Source of the DNA: Gaeumannomyces sp. JS-464
Taxonomy: Eukaryota; Ascomycota; Sordariomycetes; Magnaporthales; Magnaporthaceae
NCBI GenBank assembly: GCA_002197995.1
Contig: NGZR01000002.1
Coordinates: 6,510,001 to 6,574,000, forward strand
DNA length: 64,000 nt
Reading direction: 5' to 3'
The first letter of the stretch is position 1; every line of letters starts with the position of its first letter. Positions 43,909-55,802 of this stretch are shown in pieces. The translations under genes and the position numbers were made by a program. A model generated the notes under the pieces. The model worked only from the letters and a program-made list of their open reading frames with translations, was not told the DNA's origin and did not search any database.

Positions 43909-46783
43909 ATGGCATCTCACTTCAGAATACAGAAGCCATACGAGCTGACGTCGCTTCCCAAGACGCTAGACCAGGCGGCCGACACCTATGTGGTTGGAGA
44001 AGTGTTCGGCCAGGCCCAAGCGTCTAAGAAGCGAAAGCGCCCGGAGCTGGCCGTCGGCATCAACGGCGAGGCACTCAACATATACGATGTTTGTTCCCTG
44101 CCAACGCAAGCAATGCCGCCTGTAGTCATTGCTAACAGTGGCTGCAGGCCCCATCGTCGAGACTGATCACCTCGTATCCCGTTCCCCCGCAAGCCTCCTT
44201 CAGCTGCCCACCCTTCTCGTTGAGATGGAAGTCTCCCGACAACAGCGTCACTAGGTACACATACGCCTCCACCTTGGAGCCCAGGCCCAAGCTCTCGCTG
44301 TACAAGGACGCCCTCGGGGCCGCCGGGGCCAGTGCTTCGACCAGCGTCTCCCACCCTCTCCCTCGATCGCACCGCATCGTCCACCTTACTTCGACACTCG
44401 CCGCAACATCCGCTCCTTCCCACGCAGACCTAATTGCGGTCGCCAAGGCAGGCAGCATCTCCTGTCTTGATGGCGAGTCACTCGAGGAGAGGTGGTCGGC
44501 AACTCCTGCGGCGCTCAAGCAGGACACGGGGCTGACTGCCTCGGCAGAGTTGCGCATCGACCTTGCGCAGTCAGCATCCGTTGCCGATGTTGTGCGCGGT
44601 CTATTCGGGGGAAAGGACGACCTGGTCAAGCTCTTCTTACCAAGCACAGCAGAAGACGGAGGGAATGTTGACCTCTTGGTTCTGCTCTCTACGGCATCTG
44701 TCGCCGACAAGGAGGTCCGCCATGTCCACGTCGTTGCGATTCCGCCGCCAACCCATAGCAGCACGACTGGCAGCCAGGGGATCGTACAAATCTTCGCTGC
44801 GCCTCTCCCCGCGCGATCATCAAGCTCCGAAGAGCCCCCCATCTACCGTTTCGACCTCGCTTTCGGCTCCCTCACCGAGCTTTGCGCCGAGACAGTCACG
44901 ACTTATGACATTTCGTCTGCAGTCCCCAGAGTCGAGAGCGAGCTCCATATCCCAGGTGCACGCTCTTTTCTTCGAATTTCCAAGACCTCTATCCTCACTG
45001 CTACCGAAAAGGATCTAGCCATATACAACCCGCTCTACCGATCAATGCAGGCTTCACTACCTGTGGAGACCTCACCAAAACAAACGGGCACGTACAAGCT
45101 CATCGCATACTTCTCCCGCCTCGAGATGGTGGTCGCCCTTTGCGGAGCTTCGTTGGTTGCGATCCAGTTGGAGGCGCCCAAGAGCAGATCGAAAAAGCGC
45201 CGGCCGAGGGACTCCTCATCGACTCGATCGGGCGCGGACTGACCGCGCCGGTGAAGATTAGCAAGCCGTCTGGGAAATTCGAAGCCAAGGGTTTCTCGAC
45301 ATTTGTTCCGCCTCCCTCGAGAGCGTTTATGGACTAGGCTCCTGGATGGATGATGCCAAGCAAGCCGAGGATGCCATGGAGTCTGGCGAATACGATGATT
45401 TCGAAAAGTTCATGGCCTTCTCATTCGAGGTTCACTGCGTGGATGGCGCGGAGCGCGGCAGCACTGATGGCGAGGGCGTGGCAGTGGACGTTGACGAACC
45501 TAATGTCAATGGCATTGCAGCTGGGCCGCGTCGTGTCACAGGATCAAACGGAGATTGCTACTGGGCCGTCAATGGGCGCGCGCTCCCGATCTGGAGCTTT
45601 CCAGATCAGCTCAAACAAGCTGATCGGCGCATGGTCATGTATAGCATACGGCGTATGTTCACCGTGGTCAATGACGGTGTCTCCAACCTGCTGGGCTGGC
45701 GGCTACGCTGCCGCCTTCCCTGGAGCGGTGTACTTCAGTATCTTGCTCTTGCCGGTCACTCTCCATTCCCAACGTTCAGGCAGCCCTTGAGTCTGAACAT
45801 CCTGACCTTGACGGTTCAGAAAACGTGCTGGCGGAGCAGCTTCCTTTGGTCCTAGCCGAGGTCGATCCGACACTTGGGCTGCTGCTTACTTGGCTGGCCG
45901 CACTGGCCTGGGGCCTGTTGAGATTCTATCTGCGGTCAAGATCATTATGCGCAGCCTCGAGCTGATCCAAGACCCACAGAGGATGACCAAGAACCTCCTT
46001 ACAGAGTCTCCAGCTAACGACGCTGAGAACAGCGCGCAGGAGAGCGGAGAAATTGGCATGGAGCTCGACCGCCTTGAAGAGCAGCTAAATCTTACTGAGC
46101 ACTACCTTGTCGATGAGTCTAGCAACCGCTCGCAAGGGCTCAGCATAGCCTTCAACAAGCTGGGAGGCTGCCCTCCCTCGGCAAACGTGCGAGCCATCCA
46201 GCAAATATTCCGGCCGGAAGAGACGCTTTCTCTGATCTATCTACTTCGGATGGAACTCAACAGAGCCGGCTGGACCAGCCGGTATCTTGACGGCACGCGG
46301 CTAGTCGAGAATGATGAGGTAGAAGCCACTTCGGACAGCAGCATTCGCTCGATCGCGGACCTCCTATGTCAGTGCATCGACTCAGTGGGCCCGGGCGGCT
46401 GGCTCATCAACGACATGCTTGCGCTAGCAGGCAACGGCTCGGGCGACCACGTCGATGCAGCCGATTTCCTCAGCTCAATGAAGCTAGAGGTCAGTGTCGC
46501 TCTCGAGGGCGTCGAGGAGGCGGTGTACCTGCGGGGTATCCTGACCGAGGTGGTCCGATATGGGGCGTCTCTGTCTAAAAGACCGGCAGTAGCAAGGACC
46601 TTGTAGAGGCGCCGTCAGCCAGCCTGTCCTCAGTCCTCCCCCTAGGGTCCAAATCCACCAAGCACCAAGTATCGAAGCGGAAGATTGTCTCGGGCGGTGA
46701 TCAAGGAGAGGACGTCGAGGGAGATTGGCCAATTGACCAGCAAGAAGGTAGCAGATTACTCTTTCGAGAGTATTGTGATTTAG
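43909..46783 (+). CDS. UTP8: UTP8-like component of the U3 snoRNP/t-UTP complex (about six apparent frameshifts)
   Basis: About 940 residues. Exon 43909..44088, intron 44089..44147 (GTTTGT donor, GCTAAC branch), exon 44148..46783. Utp8 acts in the nucleolus in early 18S rRNA processing and rDNA transcription. The N-terminus fits the family: KRPELAVGINGEALNIYD, then APSSRLITSYPVPPQASFSC, the opening of a beta-propeller. Later come DLAIYNPLYRSMQASLP, EYDDFEKFMAFSFEVH, GGWLINDMLALAGNG and a basic end SKKVADYSFESIVI. The frame slips near 45201-45210, 45311-45316, 45687-45697, 45908-45913, 46577-46580 and 46717-46727; the first five are one-base losses, the last one extra or two lost. Protein-like sequence resumes directly after each slip, and the gene should be essential, so error is likelier than decay. 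Confidence 0.68.
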
Positions 46784-49700
46784 CAAGGGGATGTTTATTT
46801 TGGAGGATATCACCAGTCGCCCTTTTGACTCTATTCTACCTATGTGGAACCGTGTACATGGTTTTTGCTACGCAGATACCCAAGCAAATAGGTATCTGTG
46901 CTTGTTCCATAGAGCATTTACGGGCAAGGCTGGCCAGGCCTTGGTTACTTTTCGATATAACCGGTGGCTGAGAGGTCTTCTGGGTTTCCGAATCCCATTT
47001 GCGCTGCCCTTTTTCGCTTCTTCTGTCAGCTTGAGGCCGAGTGACCGAGCTGGCGTCTACACTTGTGATCGCCGCTGACACCCCCCTCGTGTGCCCGGAC
47101 TCGGCACGAACTCATTTTCCCCATCGCCCTGGGCTCTCTGGATCAGCCACACCAGACACATATTATTCTAGATCGATTCCGACCCATGCGCCAATGCAAT
47201 ATTTCCCCGCCTCGAAACCCTGCTGCCTTGTCGCATCACACGCGAGAAGCCTAAGTAGAGTCGGTGGCTTGGGCTGGACACCAGAGTAGCAGACGGATTC
47301 AAACGCCATTCCGCACTGATTGGGGTGAAATTGCACATTTCGGGCAATTGGTAATATTGGGAGCTGCTGGGCAAAACCCCCGCCCAACCCAGACATACCC
47401 TACCCTCCCTTTCCTCCCCTCCACCCAAGCACGGGCTTTGTGAAGAGTGGTTGGGGGAAGAGATAGGAAAAGGGCTGTTTTTCTTGCAGCCCTCGCCACC
47501 GGCTCCCCATGCCACGGAGGGTTTTGTACGTCGGGTTGGGTGTAGAGGGTCTCGATGTCATTGCTGGAGCGGTCCATCACTCTGACGAGAAGGATGGCAG
47601 CCGGCCTCGCTGGGCAGCGGCAGCCACTGCCACATGGACCAATCATCTCGCTTGTTGTTGTATCTTTTGGGAGCTGCCTTGGACGAAAGACTTCTGCATG
47701 TCTGACTTGATTTTCCGGACACGCTCTCGATCAGCGTTGGGTAGGCATATTGGAAGGCAGAGTGTGGTACAGGCAGGACAGGCTACAGACGGACGACGGG
47801 AAGGGAGAGAAGCATCCCTCCCAATCACTTGCTTTGGTTGTTGTGATTGATGGGTGGGTGTCATGGCGCCGTAAGCTGCATTGCGGCTGATGGGCGGGCG
47901 TTGTATGGCGCTTGGGCTCTCGACTTCAAAATCAACACCTACGACTAGGACGACGGCGCCACCCGTGGTCCGGAGGTGGTGCCATGACAGTCTGCCACAC
48001 AAAATCGCACGATCACAGGAGTCAAATTGTTTATATCGAGACAGAGAGTAACCAGGAAAAACAAGGCTTCCTCTTGGTCCCAGACAGGGCTACCGGGATG
48101 ATATCACCGCCAATTTACGGTATGATTCACCCGAATGATTTACAAATACTAGCGTGCGAGCATGGCCCATACGTTGTGCTTCCCAGTGGCTTACCTGGGT
48201 TATACCGAAGCCCCAGGAGGGCTCGGTCAGGCTTTACAGTGTGAGAAGCGCGGAAACGAGGCTGCGCCGGTCCCCGGTGACGGCTGGGTGCGAGCGATGA
48301 CCCCCACGAAGTCAGCAGGACGCATGTTGCACTTCCCATGTCCAGGGTATGCAAGCACTTTATGAGCCGGGTCTCGTTGTAACGGGGCCGCGAGCTTCGT
48401 CAAGGCACACCTTGATTCAATCGATCAGAGCTTGAGTTTTCGCGACTTTGCATGCTGGCGCAAGGTTCATCTTATCAAGCGGGTCGCGCTATGAATAGAC
48501 CCAGCCTTGAAGGGACGCGGGGGATCTCGCCCCAAAAAAGGATGGCCGGCGAATGCAACGAGTATCCCAGAAAGGTTTCGCAAATGGGCAGTGGTGCATC
48601 GTGGAAGTGGCGGCTGTGCGTGGCGTGCGTAGCATTTGGCTGAAGGCTAAGAATCTATATGCGGAATCGACTCGATTGGGTCAACGTTGGACGAGGTGGC
48701 GCGAACGAGGGGAAAAAAAAAAGGAAAAAAAAAAAAGACTTCCTGGAAGTCGTGCAGCCCGGCCCTGTTGGCCGCCTCCTCCATTCCCAACGTCCAGCAG
48801 CGACCGGGCAATGCTACCGGTTCTTGGACCCCGCACGAATCAAGTGAATATAATTAGGTAGGTAGGGAGTTGCATGTGAGTTGTGAGGTTACACGTGCAC
48901 TCACGAGGCGCGCGCCCCATATATCTGTATGCGGTTGGCCGCGGGCAAGCTGCGCTGTTCTTGTGTGTATTGCTTCTGCCTGGGGGGCTAATAATTTGTG
49001 ATGGCAAGCGCCGGACAAGAATTCCGCGATATTCAGGGCGAGCGGGGGCGGAGGCGGAGGCCGTCCGCGGGTCCTTCTGTCAGTCCGCGACGGCCAGACC
49101 CGTGCTGGACTAGGCTCGGTATGGAGCTTGAGAGGTGAAGCGAACCAGCATTAGCTTTGCTTCGAACCAATCCAGCAACTGCCTTGGCCTTGTGTGACAT
49201 GGAGGGCTCCCGCATTAGCACGCGGGCATTGCTGCTCAGTCGTTGGGCTGAGCTGCAGCAGTCAATGAAGCTGGGCGGTGCATGCATTGCATATCGGGGA
49301 ATTCACAATCAAATATTTGCCTATGCTTTGTTCATGGGATCAAAATACGTGATTTCACGCATTTGAGGCCTCGAGACAGGATTTCCCGCGTCAGGCCAAG
49401 TACAGTACTGATGACGTGATGTTTTGTTACCCGGTAAGAATAATGGGAAAATTTCTTGTTGGCAAACAAAATCGTTGATCAACAGCACCGCATGGGGTTA
49501 CCACGATTTGTTCTTGGTTGTTTGTCCCTCGATCAGGACACGAGGTGGCAAAAGCAGATCTAAATCGGGTCCGCGTAAGTGCATACAACCTGTAGTACAG
49601 TCCTAAATCAAGATACCCTCGTAGATCTGTCCGCGGGGAACTGATTCCCCTTGCTTGCCCGACCTGTTTCCTCGGTTCCAAAACCAAAATCTCCTGCTGC

Positions 49701-51575
49701 CGCGTGTGCAGGGACTGTCGGACCGACGATCACTTTCACGGGCTGTATTGTGCCCTGTGCTTCCATTCCCTCCAGCCGAATTATTTCATCATCACTGACA
49801 CAAGCGGCCAGGGGGTTGTTCCCAGAGGGATTGCGGACAGCACCGTTTCATGGCCGACAAAGTGACGATGATTCGGGCCATGGTGTTAATTTAACCCGTC
49901 TGGAAGGCATCATCAAAACCATCAATGTCAGGAATTGCCGCTGTAAAAAAAAAAAAAAAAAAGAACGCTGTGGTTCGTTGGACCGAACGAACCGACAGCT
50001 CCTTCCCCGGTTTTTTTTTTTCTTTCTCTTCTCCTGCACGTGAGCGCGAGAATGAATGGTGGAAGCTCCAGGCCGTGGCGCAGTGAATGAAGCCAGCGCG
50101 ACGAGTTCCAGACTTGAGCGAGCGTGGGCTGTTGCTCGCCGTCGCGGCATTATGTTTTAACGGGGCACGTCGATGCGCCGGCCTGTCATTGGCCAGTTTC
50201 CTCTTTGCTGTCATGGGCCCTGGGCTGCAAAGGCGAGCATGCGCCACGCACCCCAATCTACGACGTCATTTGGGTTCGTGCGCGGAAACCCCTAGGTCGG
50301 GCTGCTGGGCGTTGAATCCTCTTCCAGTCGCTCACGATGATGCTGCCCGTTGCCCCTCCATTTCTGGTGACGCACTTCAAAACAGGCCTCGTTCTCGCCC
50401 TGATTGACAAGAGCCTCGCACTGCAGGAAGAACGATACTGCAATAAATAAAAACACTGAGAAGGTCCGAGCCGTGTTCTACAAGTGCGAGGGTACCCTGT
50501 CTGCACATGCAGGTTGCGGCACGGGATGTCAAGGATTTGGGTACGAGAGGTGATCTGACAGCAGCAGCAGCAGTAGCCGCAGCAGCAGCGCTAGGAAAAG
50601 CGGACGGGCGAGAGGCCGCGGTGATGCAGGGAAGAAAAAAATGGAAGACGAGCCTAACAGGTAAGCGCCTGGGCGCCCGATCGGCAACCGCCTCCGCACC
50701 AAGGCAGGCCAACCAGCCTCCAGCCAACAACTGACGGAGTGGGCCCACACCCTCTCTGGAGTCCTCGACGTTGCCTGGCCGGAAACTTGGGCGCATGCAA
50801 TTTGCTGGAATCGTTGCCGATGACAATGCAAACCAGCCCGAGTTTCTCCAAGGTACAGTACTGGCACGACTGGGTACAGGCCCCGTGGCGTTGGCGGCGC
50901 ATCTTTTCCATTCCCGCCCAAAGCAGCCGTTGCGTTTGTGCATGGCTCATCGGCCCCATCTCAGCTCTCACATCCCCGCTGGTCGACCTCCCTCCTGATT
51001 AGCGCTCGCCTTTTGCGACTGACGGAGACCTGTGACCAAGCCTCAAACGTGCCGTGCCACCATCTTCTTTTTTCATTCCCGTCGCCCTGGCTTTTTGTGC
51101 TTTGCTGCTCCATCATTTCTCTCCCTTTCCGCCCTTGAAACTCTGGTATAATAACAGACATCGGTTTTTCTATCCATTCCACACATCAACACTGCTGTTC
51201 CACTTCACCCCTTCCCAGGGTCCCCTCCCCCCACACGACACTGCCCTTGGGGGCTTGCTTGCATAAGCTCCATATAACACTGCCACCTATTGCACCAAGG
51301 ATACGAGCGACATCCCCCTCGATCGCGACTCACCAGCCCTAGTCTCTCCTCACAGTCGAAACCTCGCCGCTGTTGAAAACTGCTCGGCTCCCATTGTGGG
51401 ATCGGTAGAAGCGGACGAGACGGGTTTTCTACCTTGCGATATCGCGCACGACTAGGTAGCTGGCCACATCGCGACCGCTCCGGCCCAACCAACTGGGAAC
51501 GCTGCCCAAGGTGAGGGCGCCAGGAGAAAGGGAGCAAGCATTTGTGAAAGAACGGATACACACGGACACATAGGC
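46784..51575. other. Gene-poor stretch, about 4.8 kb
   Basis: No supported gene. Open frames are short or overlap on several frames; the 188-codon one at 50377..50943 (minus) is produced by a GCA-type trinucleotide run near 50562-50590. A runs occur at 48711-48736 and 49944-49961. The last 500 bp is CT-rich and is probably the leader of the next gene. Confidence 0.5.
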
Positions 51576-54556
51576 ATGAATCACGCAAACACGTCGGTCG
51601 CGCGCATCGCCGAGGCGGACGGGCTCGCACGGGCGCTCTACCGGCGCGCGCGTCTGGCCGGGCCTGACTTTTCCGACATCGCGACGGTGGTCAGGGGCCT
51701 GCACACGGTGCTCAAGCACCTGCGCGTCGAGGCCGAGGACCCGGACAGCCTGCTGAACACGACTCAGCAGGAGCACAGCGTCTATGCGCGCCAGCTGGGC
51801 CCCATCGTCGAGGACTGCGAGTTCACCCTCAAGCAGCTCGACACCGTCCTCGAGAAGTATGGCGGCAGCAGCGCCGACACGCCCTCCCCCGAGGGCCCGC
51901 CGCGCGACGGCTACATCGCCGGCACCGCGGAGAGCCGCGAGAAGGACATGATCGCTCTCATCCGCACCAAGCTGGCCAACCAGAAGACAAACATCGACAT
52001 CTTCCTCGACACGGTCCAGCTGCACAACCCGGCGACCGCGAGGACCTTTGTCGACAATCCCCAGAGCCAGCAGCTCGATTCTATTAAAGACAAAGTCGAC
52101 GCCATCGCGGTCCGCCTGGCCCGCCGCAGAGTCGCCACCGGCGGCTCGAATGGCCCCAGCGAGATGCAAGAAGAGGAGCTGTGGCAACAGTTTTGCGAAG
52201 AACTCGCGCGCGAGGGATTCTCGAGCGACGTGCTGATGCGCAACAAGGTATTCTATTTTTTGTGTGGACCCGCATGAACACCACCCCAACCCCATCGCCT
52301 ATCCACCATGGAGGCTTTTTCTATTTTTGTGTCACCCCCCCTGCTTCTCTTAGAGTGCATGCATGTCTCTCAACGTTTGTTGTATCTTCTCAACCACTTG
52401 CACATATCGCGCCTTCTTCCATGGGCAGATGAGCACCTCTGGCCAGACCTCCCAGTGCTGTGCGACGCTGCCCAAATTACTCGTGTTCCCTTGGGCTTTG
52501 GTCTAGAGCGCGTACTGATTCAGGCGAATTCTACCCAACTGCAGGAAGTGCTCCGAGCCTACATCCGTGAGATGGACTCGAACGGCCTGTTGGACAACGA
52601 CAGCCCACCCTCTGTGCGTGGTCTTCTTCTCGACCAGCAGCAGCAGCAGCCTCCTGTGCATGTCCGGCAGCCGTCTCCACTCTCGCGAGGACCACCCATG
52701 ACGGTGACCCCGGCGTCGTACCCGCATGCCCCTGAGGGCGATCTCAGTCCCAAGGAGGTCGTCTACCCTGCCAACATGAACGAGAAGTTCTTGCCTTCGG
52801 TGAAGCTCGACCGCAGACCACCCGATTATAGCAGCGCGCCGCCACCCTTGTCCCACCCCAACCGGGGCTCCCCTCAGAGCCCACAGAGCTCACAGAGCCC
52901 ACAAGGCCCGCCTTCTCCGTCCAGGAGCAGCACCAACCCCTTCCAGGCTCAGGGGCAGCAACAGCATCGCCAGCACCAGTCTCTGCAAACATATAATCCC
53001 TACGTCCCCCACTCGCAACCGCAGTCACAGCCGAGCCCGCATGCTCAAGCACAGCATTCCCCGCCGCAACCTCAAGCCGCCTCCCCTCAGACCGCTTCCC
53101 CTCAGCTGCTCCATCCTCCTGTCCTCTATGAACAGCAGAGCAGCGGTTTGTCTGCGCTTGAGCGGCAGTCGTCGGTGTCCGACTCCACAGACTCGGGTTC
53201 GGAATCGGGCTACTCCCATAACCAGCTGGCCATTATATCCACACGAGACCTGATGCAGCTCGACCACAGAGAGGCGGAACGCCTCGCATCGCAGATGGCG
53301 CAATGCGGCTCTCCATCAACCTTCCCCCTCCCCAGTACGTGTCGCCCGGCACTTCGCCCAACAGCGCCACACCGCGCTACCTGCCCGCCCCTCCCACTGC
53401 TGCGGACCAGCTCGGCGTGTCTCCCCGCTACGCGCCCTCCCTGCCGCCGGCCTACACCAGCCCGGCCATCTCCACCGCCATGGTCACTCAGACCCCACCT
53501 CCGGCGTATGGCGCCTCGCCGCCCATGCCGGCCACATACCAACAGCTCCCACGTCTGGCGTCGCGCCTTCAGCCCGACAGCTCTGGCCGCGAGATCCCAC
53601 TCGACGCCACCTGGACCAAGATCCGCCGCACTCTTGTCAGCCCCGAGGTTCTGGCCCGCGCCGGCGTCCGCTACGAGGCCCGCCCGGACTTTGTCGCAGT
53701 CCTGGGCGAGCTTACCAAGGCCGAGATCGCCCAGTACGCCCACCAGACCCTCGAGGTGCGCCGCCAAAGGATGGGCGGCGCCAACTACGGCGGCAAGCGC
53801 TTCCAGCCGCCTCCCCACTACATGCACGGCAACAACCGCGCGGACTCGGGCTTCCGTGACGAGAAGTCCCGGTCCGGGTCGACGAGCGACGATGACAGTG
53901 TGCTCTGGGACTCGAGCGACTCTTCTTCCGGTGACGAGAAGGACCGCCGCAACCGCTCCCGCCGCGCCGACAGCAAGAGCAGCGGCACCGCCAAGGTCGA
54001 GAAGGAGAAGACCGAGACCAAGGAGAAGAGCTCCCAAGACAACTCCGCTGACGCCGAGGAGAAGGGAACCAAGGTGTACCCCTTCATTCTCCCCATGTCG
54101 TCATCCACCGACAGCAAGAACGGTGATGCAAAGGCGTCGCCTGCCAGCACGGTCCCTCCCAAGCCGATCCTGAAGAACAGGAACGAGAACCACGTTCGGT
54201 TCGATCGTGAGGGCCCCGTCGAGGTCTCCGCCGAGGACCTGGCAGCCGAGCAGAGGCGCCGCGAGCGCAAGGAGAGGGAGCGGGAGAGGGAAAAGGAGCG
54301 GGAGCGGGAGCAGCGCGATAAGGATCGTCGCCGCCGCGACCGCGACCACCACCACCGCCACCGCCACTCCAGCTCAGGCGACTCGTCGTACCGCCACAGT
54401 CGAGGAGAGTCCAACGGTGGCGCCTCGAGCCGCGATCGCGAGGAGGCCCGCCGTGAGAAGAAGAAGGCGTGGGGCCAGACCCTAGGCGCCGCCGGCATCG
54501 GTGGCGCTGCTGCAAGCCTGCTGAGCGTCCTCACCGAGGCCGCCTCGGGATTCTAG
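51576..54556 (+). CDS. Large Pro/Ser/Gln-rich protein with helical N-terminus (one apparent frameshift)
   Basis: About 894 residues. Exon 51576..52247, intron 52248..52544 (297 bp, the longest here, acceptor CTGCAG), exon 52545..54556. The first 220 residues are helical (VARIAEADGLARALYRRARL, DFSDIATVVRGLHTVLKHLR, EDCEFTLKQLDTVLEKYGG), of a kind common at the N-terminus of ascomycete signalling-type proteins. Then a long Pro/Gln/Ser-rich disordered part, a short folded segment (TWTKIRRTLVSPEVLARAGV), a basic-acidic charged region (QRRRERKEREREREKERERE) and a Gly/Ala tail (LGAAGIGGAAASLLSVLTEA). One base is missing near 53291-53305. No signal peptide. Function unknown; cytoplasmic or nuclear scaffold is a guess. 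Confidence 0.72.
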
Positions 54557-54742
54557 ATGGAAGCAGAGCACACACACACACGCCTTTTGGATTCCAAGAT
54601 CCTATTTTGGATCCAAACTTTTCTTCCTTGTCATTTCTACCTTTTTCCCCTCTTCTTCGACACTTTCAACCTTTCGAGCAACTTTGTTTTTTTCTTTTTT
54701 TTCTTCAAAAACTTTGCCTTTCAGCGACTTCTTTTTCCTCCG

Positions 54743-54773
<31 letters not shown>

Positions 54774-55802
54774 TTTTTTTTTTCTTTTTTTTTTCCCTTC
54801 TGATACGATTAATGATTTCCTTTCCGATCTTTAACAGCCTTTCAACTTTCACGTCTCTCTTGTACATGGCTTTGGCCGACTTTCCCTCGTTGCATATCTC
54901 ACCCACGGCGATCTTTACAAACATTTCATGTCCCTCCTTGTGTCATTGGCTCAGCCACTTTTCAACTTTATTACATTCTCTACAGCTTTGATGCCTCTCC
55001 TTACTCATTTCTCCTTCTCTTTTTTTTTTCTTTTACCATATGCCTTCAATTTTTGTTCTCCGGAGTCTTTTTTCTACCGGAATATTTGGTGTTTCAGGGA
55101 AACCGGTGTATATTTTTGGAGGCGACGCTGGTGTTTGGTTGGTCGACAGAAAACGAACAGTCTGTCTTGGAAAGGAAAAACCAGGCGATTTTAAATGATA
55201 CCCATTGCATATACAACCATCTCCTCCAGGTGACTGACTGTCTGCGTTAATCCATGATGCCCATGAAATTGCTAGTAAAGGGGCGATGCACTCGCCATGT
55301 TGTATTAGAATGCAGCAACCGCCGTCGATTGTGGCTTCCTGCAAATGGAGCTAGCACATTGCGATGTCGGTCTTGAGCAGCCCGCCCCTGTAACAGCTCG
55401 ATACAGCACAGCTCGATACAGCACAGCCCGGCGCGTCGAATCAGTGCAGCAGCCCCCACTGGACCCCCATTGTGGCCCCAGTCCCCGCCAAACGGCAGGT
55501 CAGTGGGCAGCATGATTGGACGATGGCGCCAACGGCATCCCAAAACACATGGCCGACGGTCGAGCCGGCATCTCCGCTCAGACCTTCACAGGCGAACCCC
55601 ACTCGCGAGCCCTTGTCGTCGGACAGCAGACTTTCAATCGCCATCACACCTGAGCGGTGGCTGCAGCGCGCCAAAGCTTGATCCGATTTGCGAGGCCAAA
55701 ACTAGCCGAGGGGCCGACCCAGCCCAGCCTGCTGCCCCGAACCGCCCGCGACGCCGACGACCCGCCCCGACACGAGCAGAGCAGCGCCTCCTGCCTGGGT
55801 CT
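54557..55802. other. Intergenic, about 1.25 kb, T-rich first half
   Basis: The 3' flank to about 55100 is strongly T/TC-rich and includes a (TTTC)n microsatellite. The remainder is the promoter and leader of cullin-4. No gene supported. Confidence 0.6.
54746..54793. repeat. (CTTT)n microsatellite and T run
   Basis: Six or more CTTT units run into a T-rich tract in the 3' flank of the preceding gene. Confidence 0.95.

Noticed and set aside
50377..50943. 188-codon minus-strand open frame
   Set aside because: Its middle is a translation of a GCA-type trinucleotide run; the flanks show no conserved-looking sequence.
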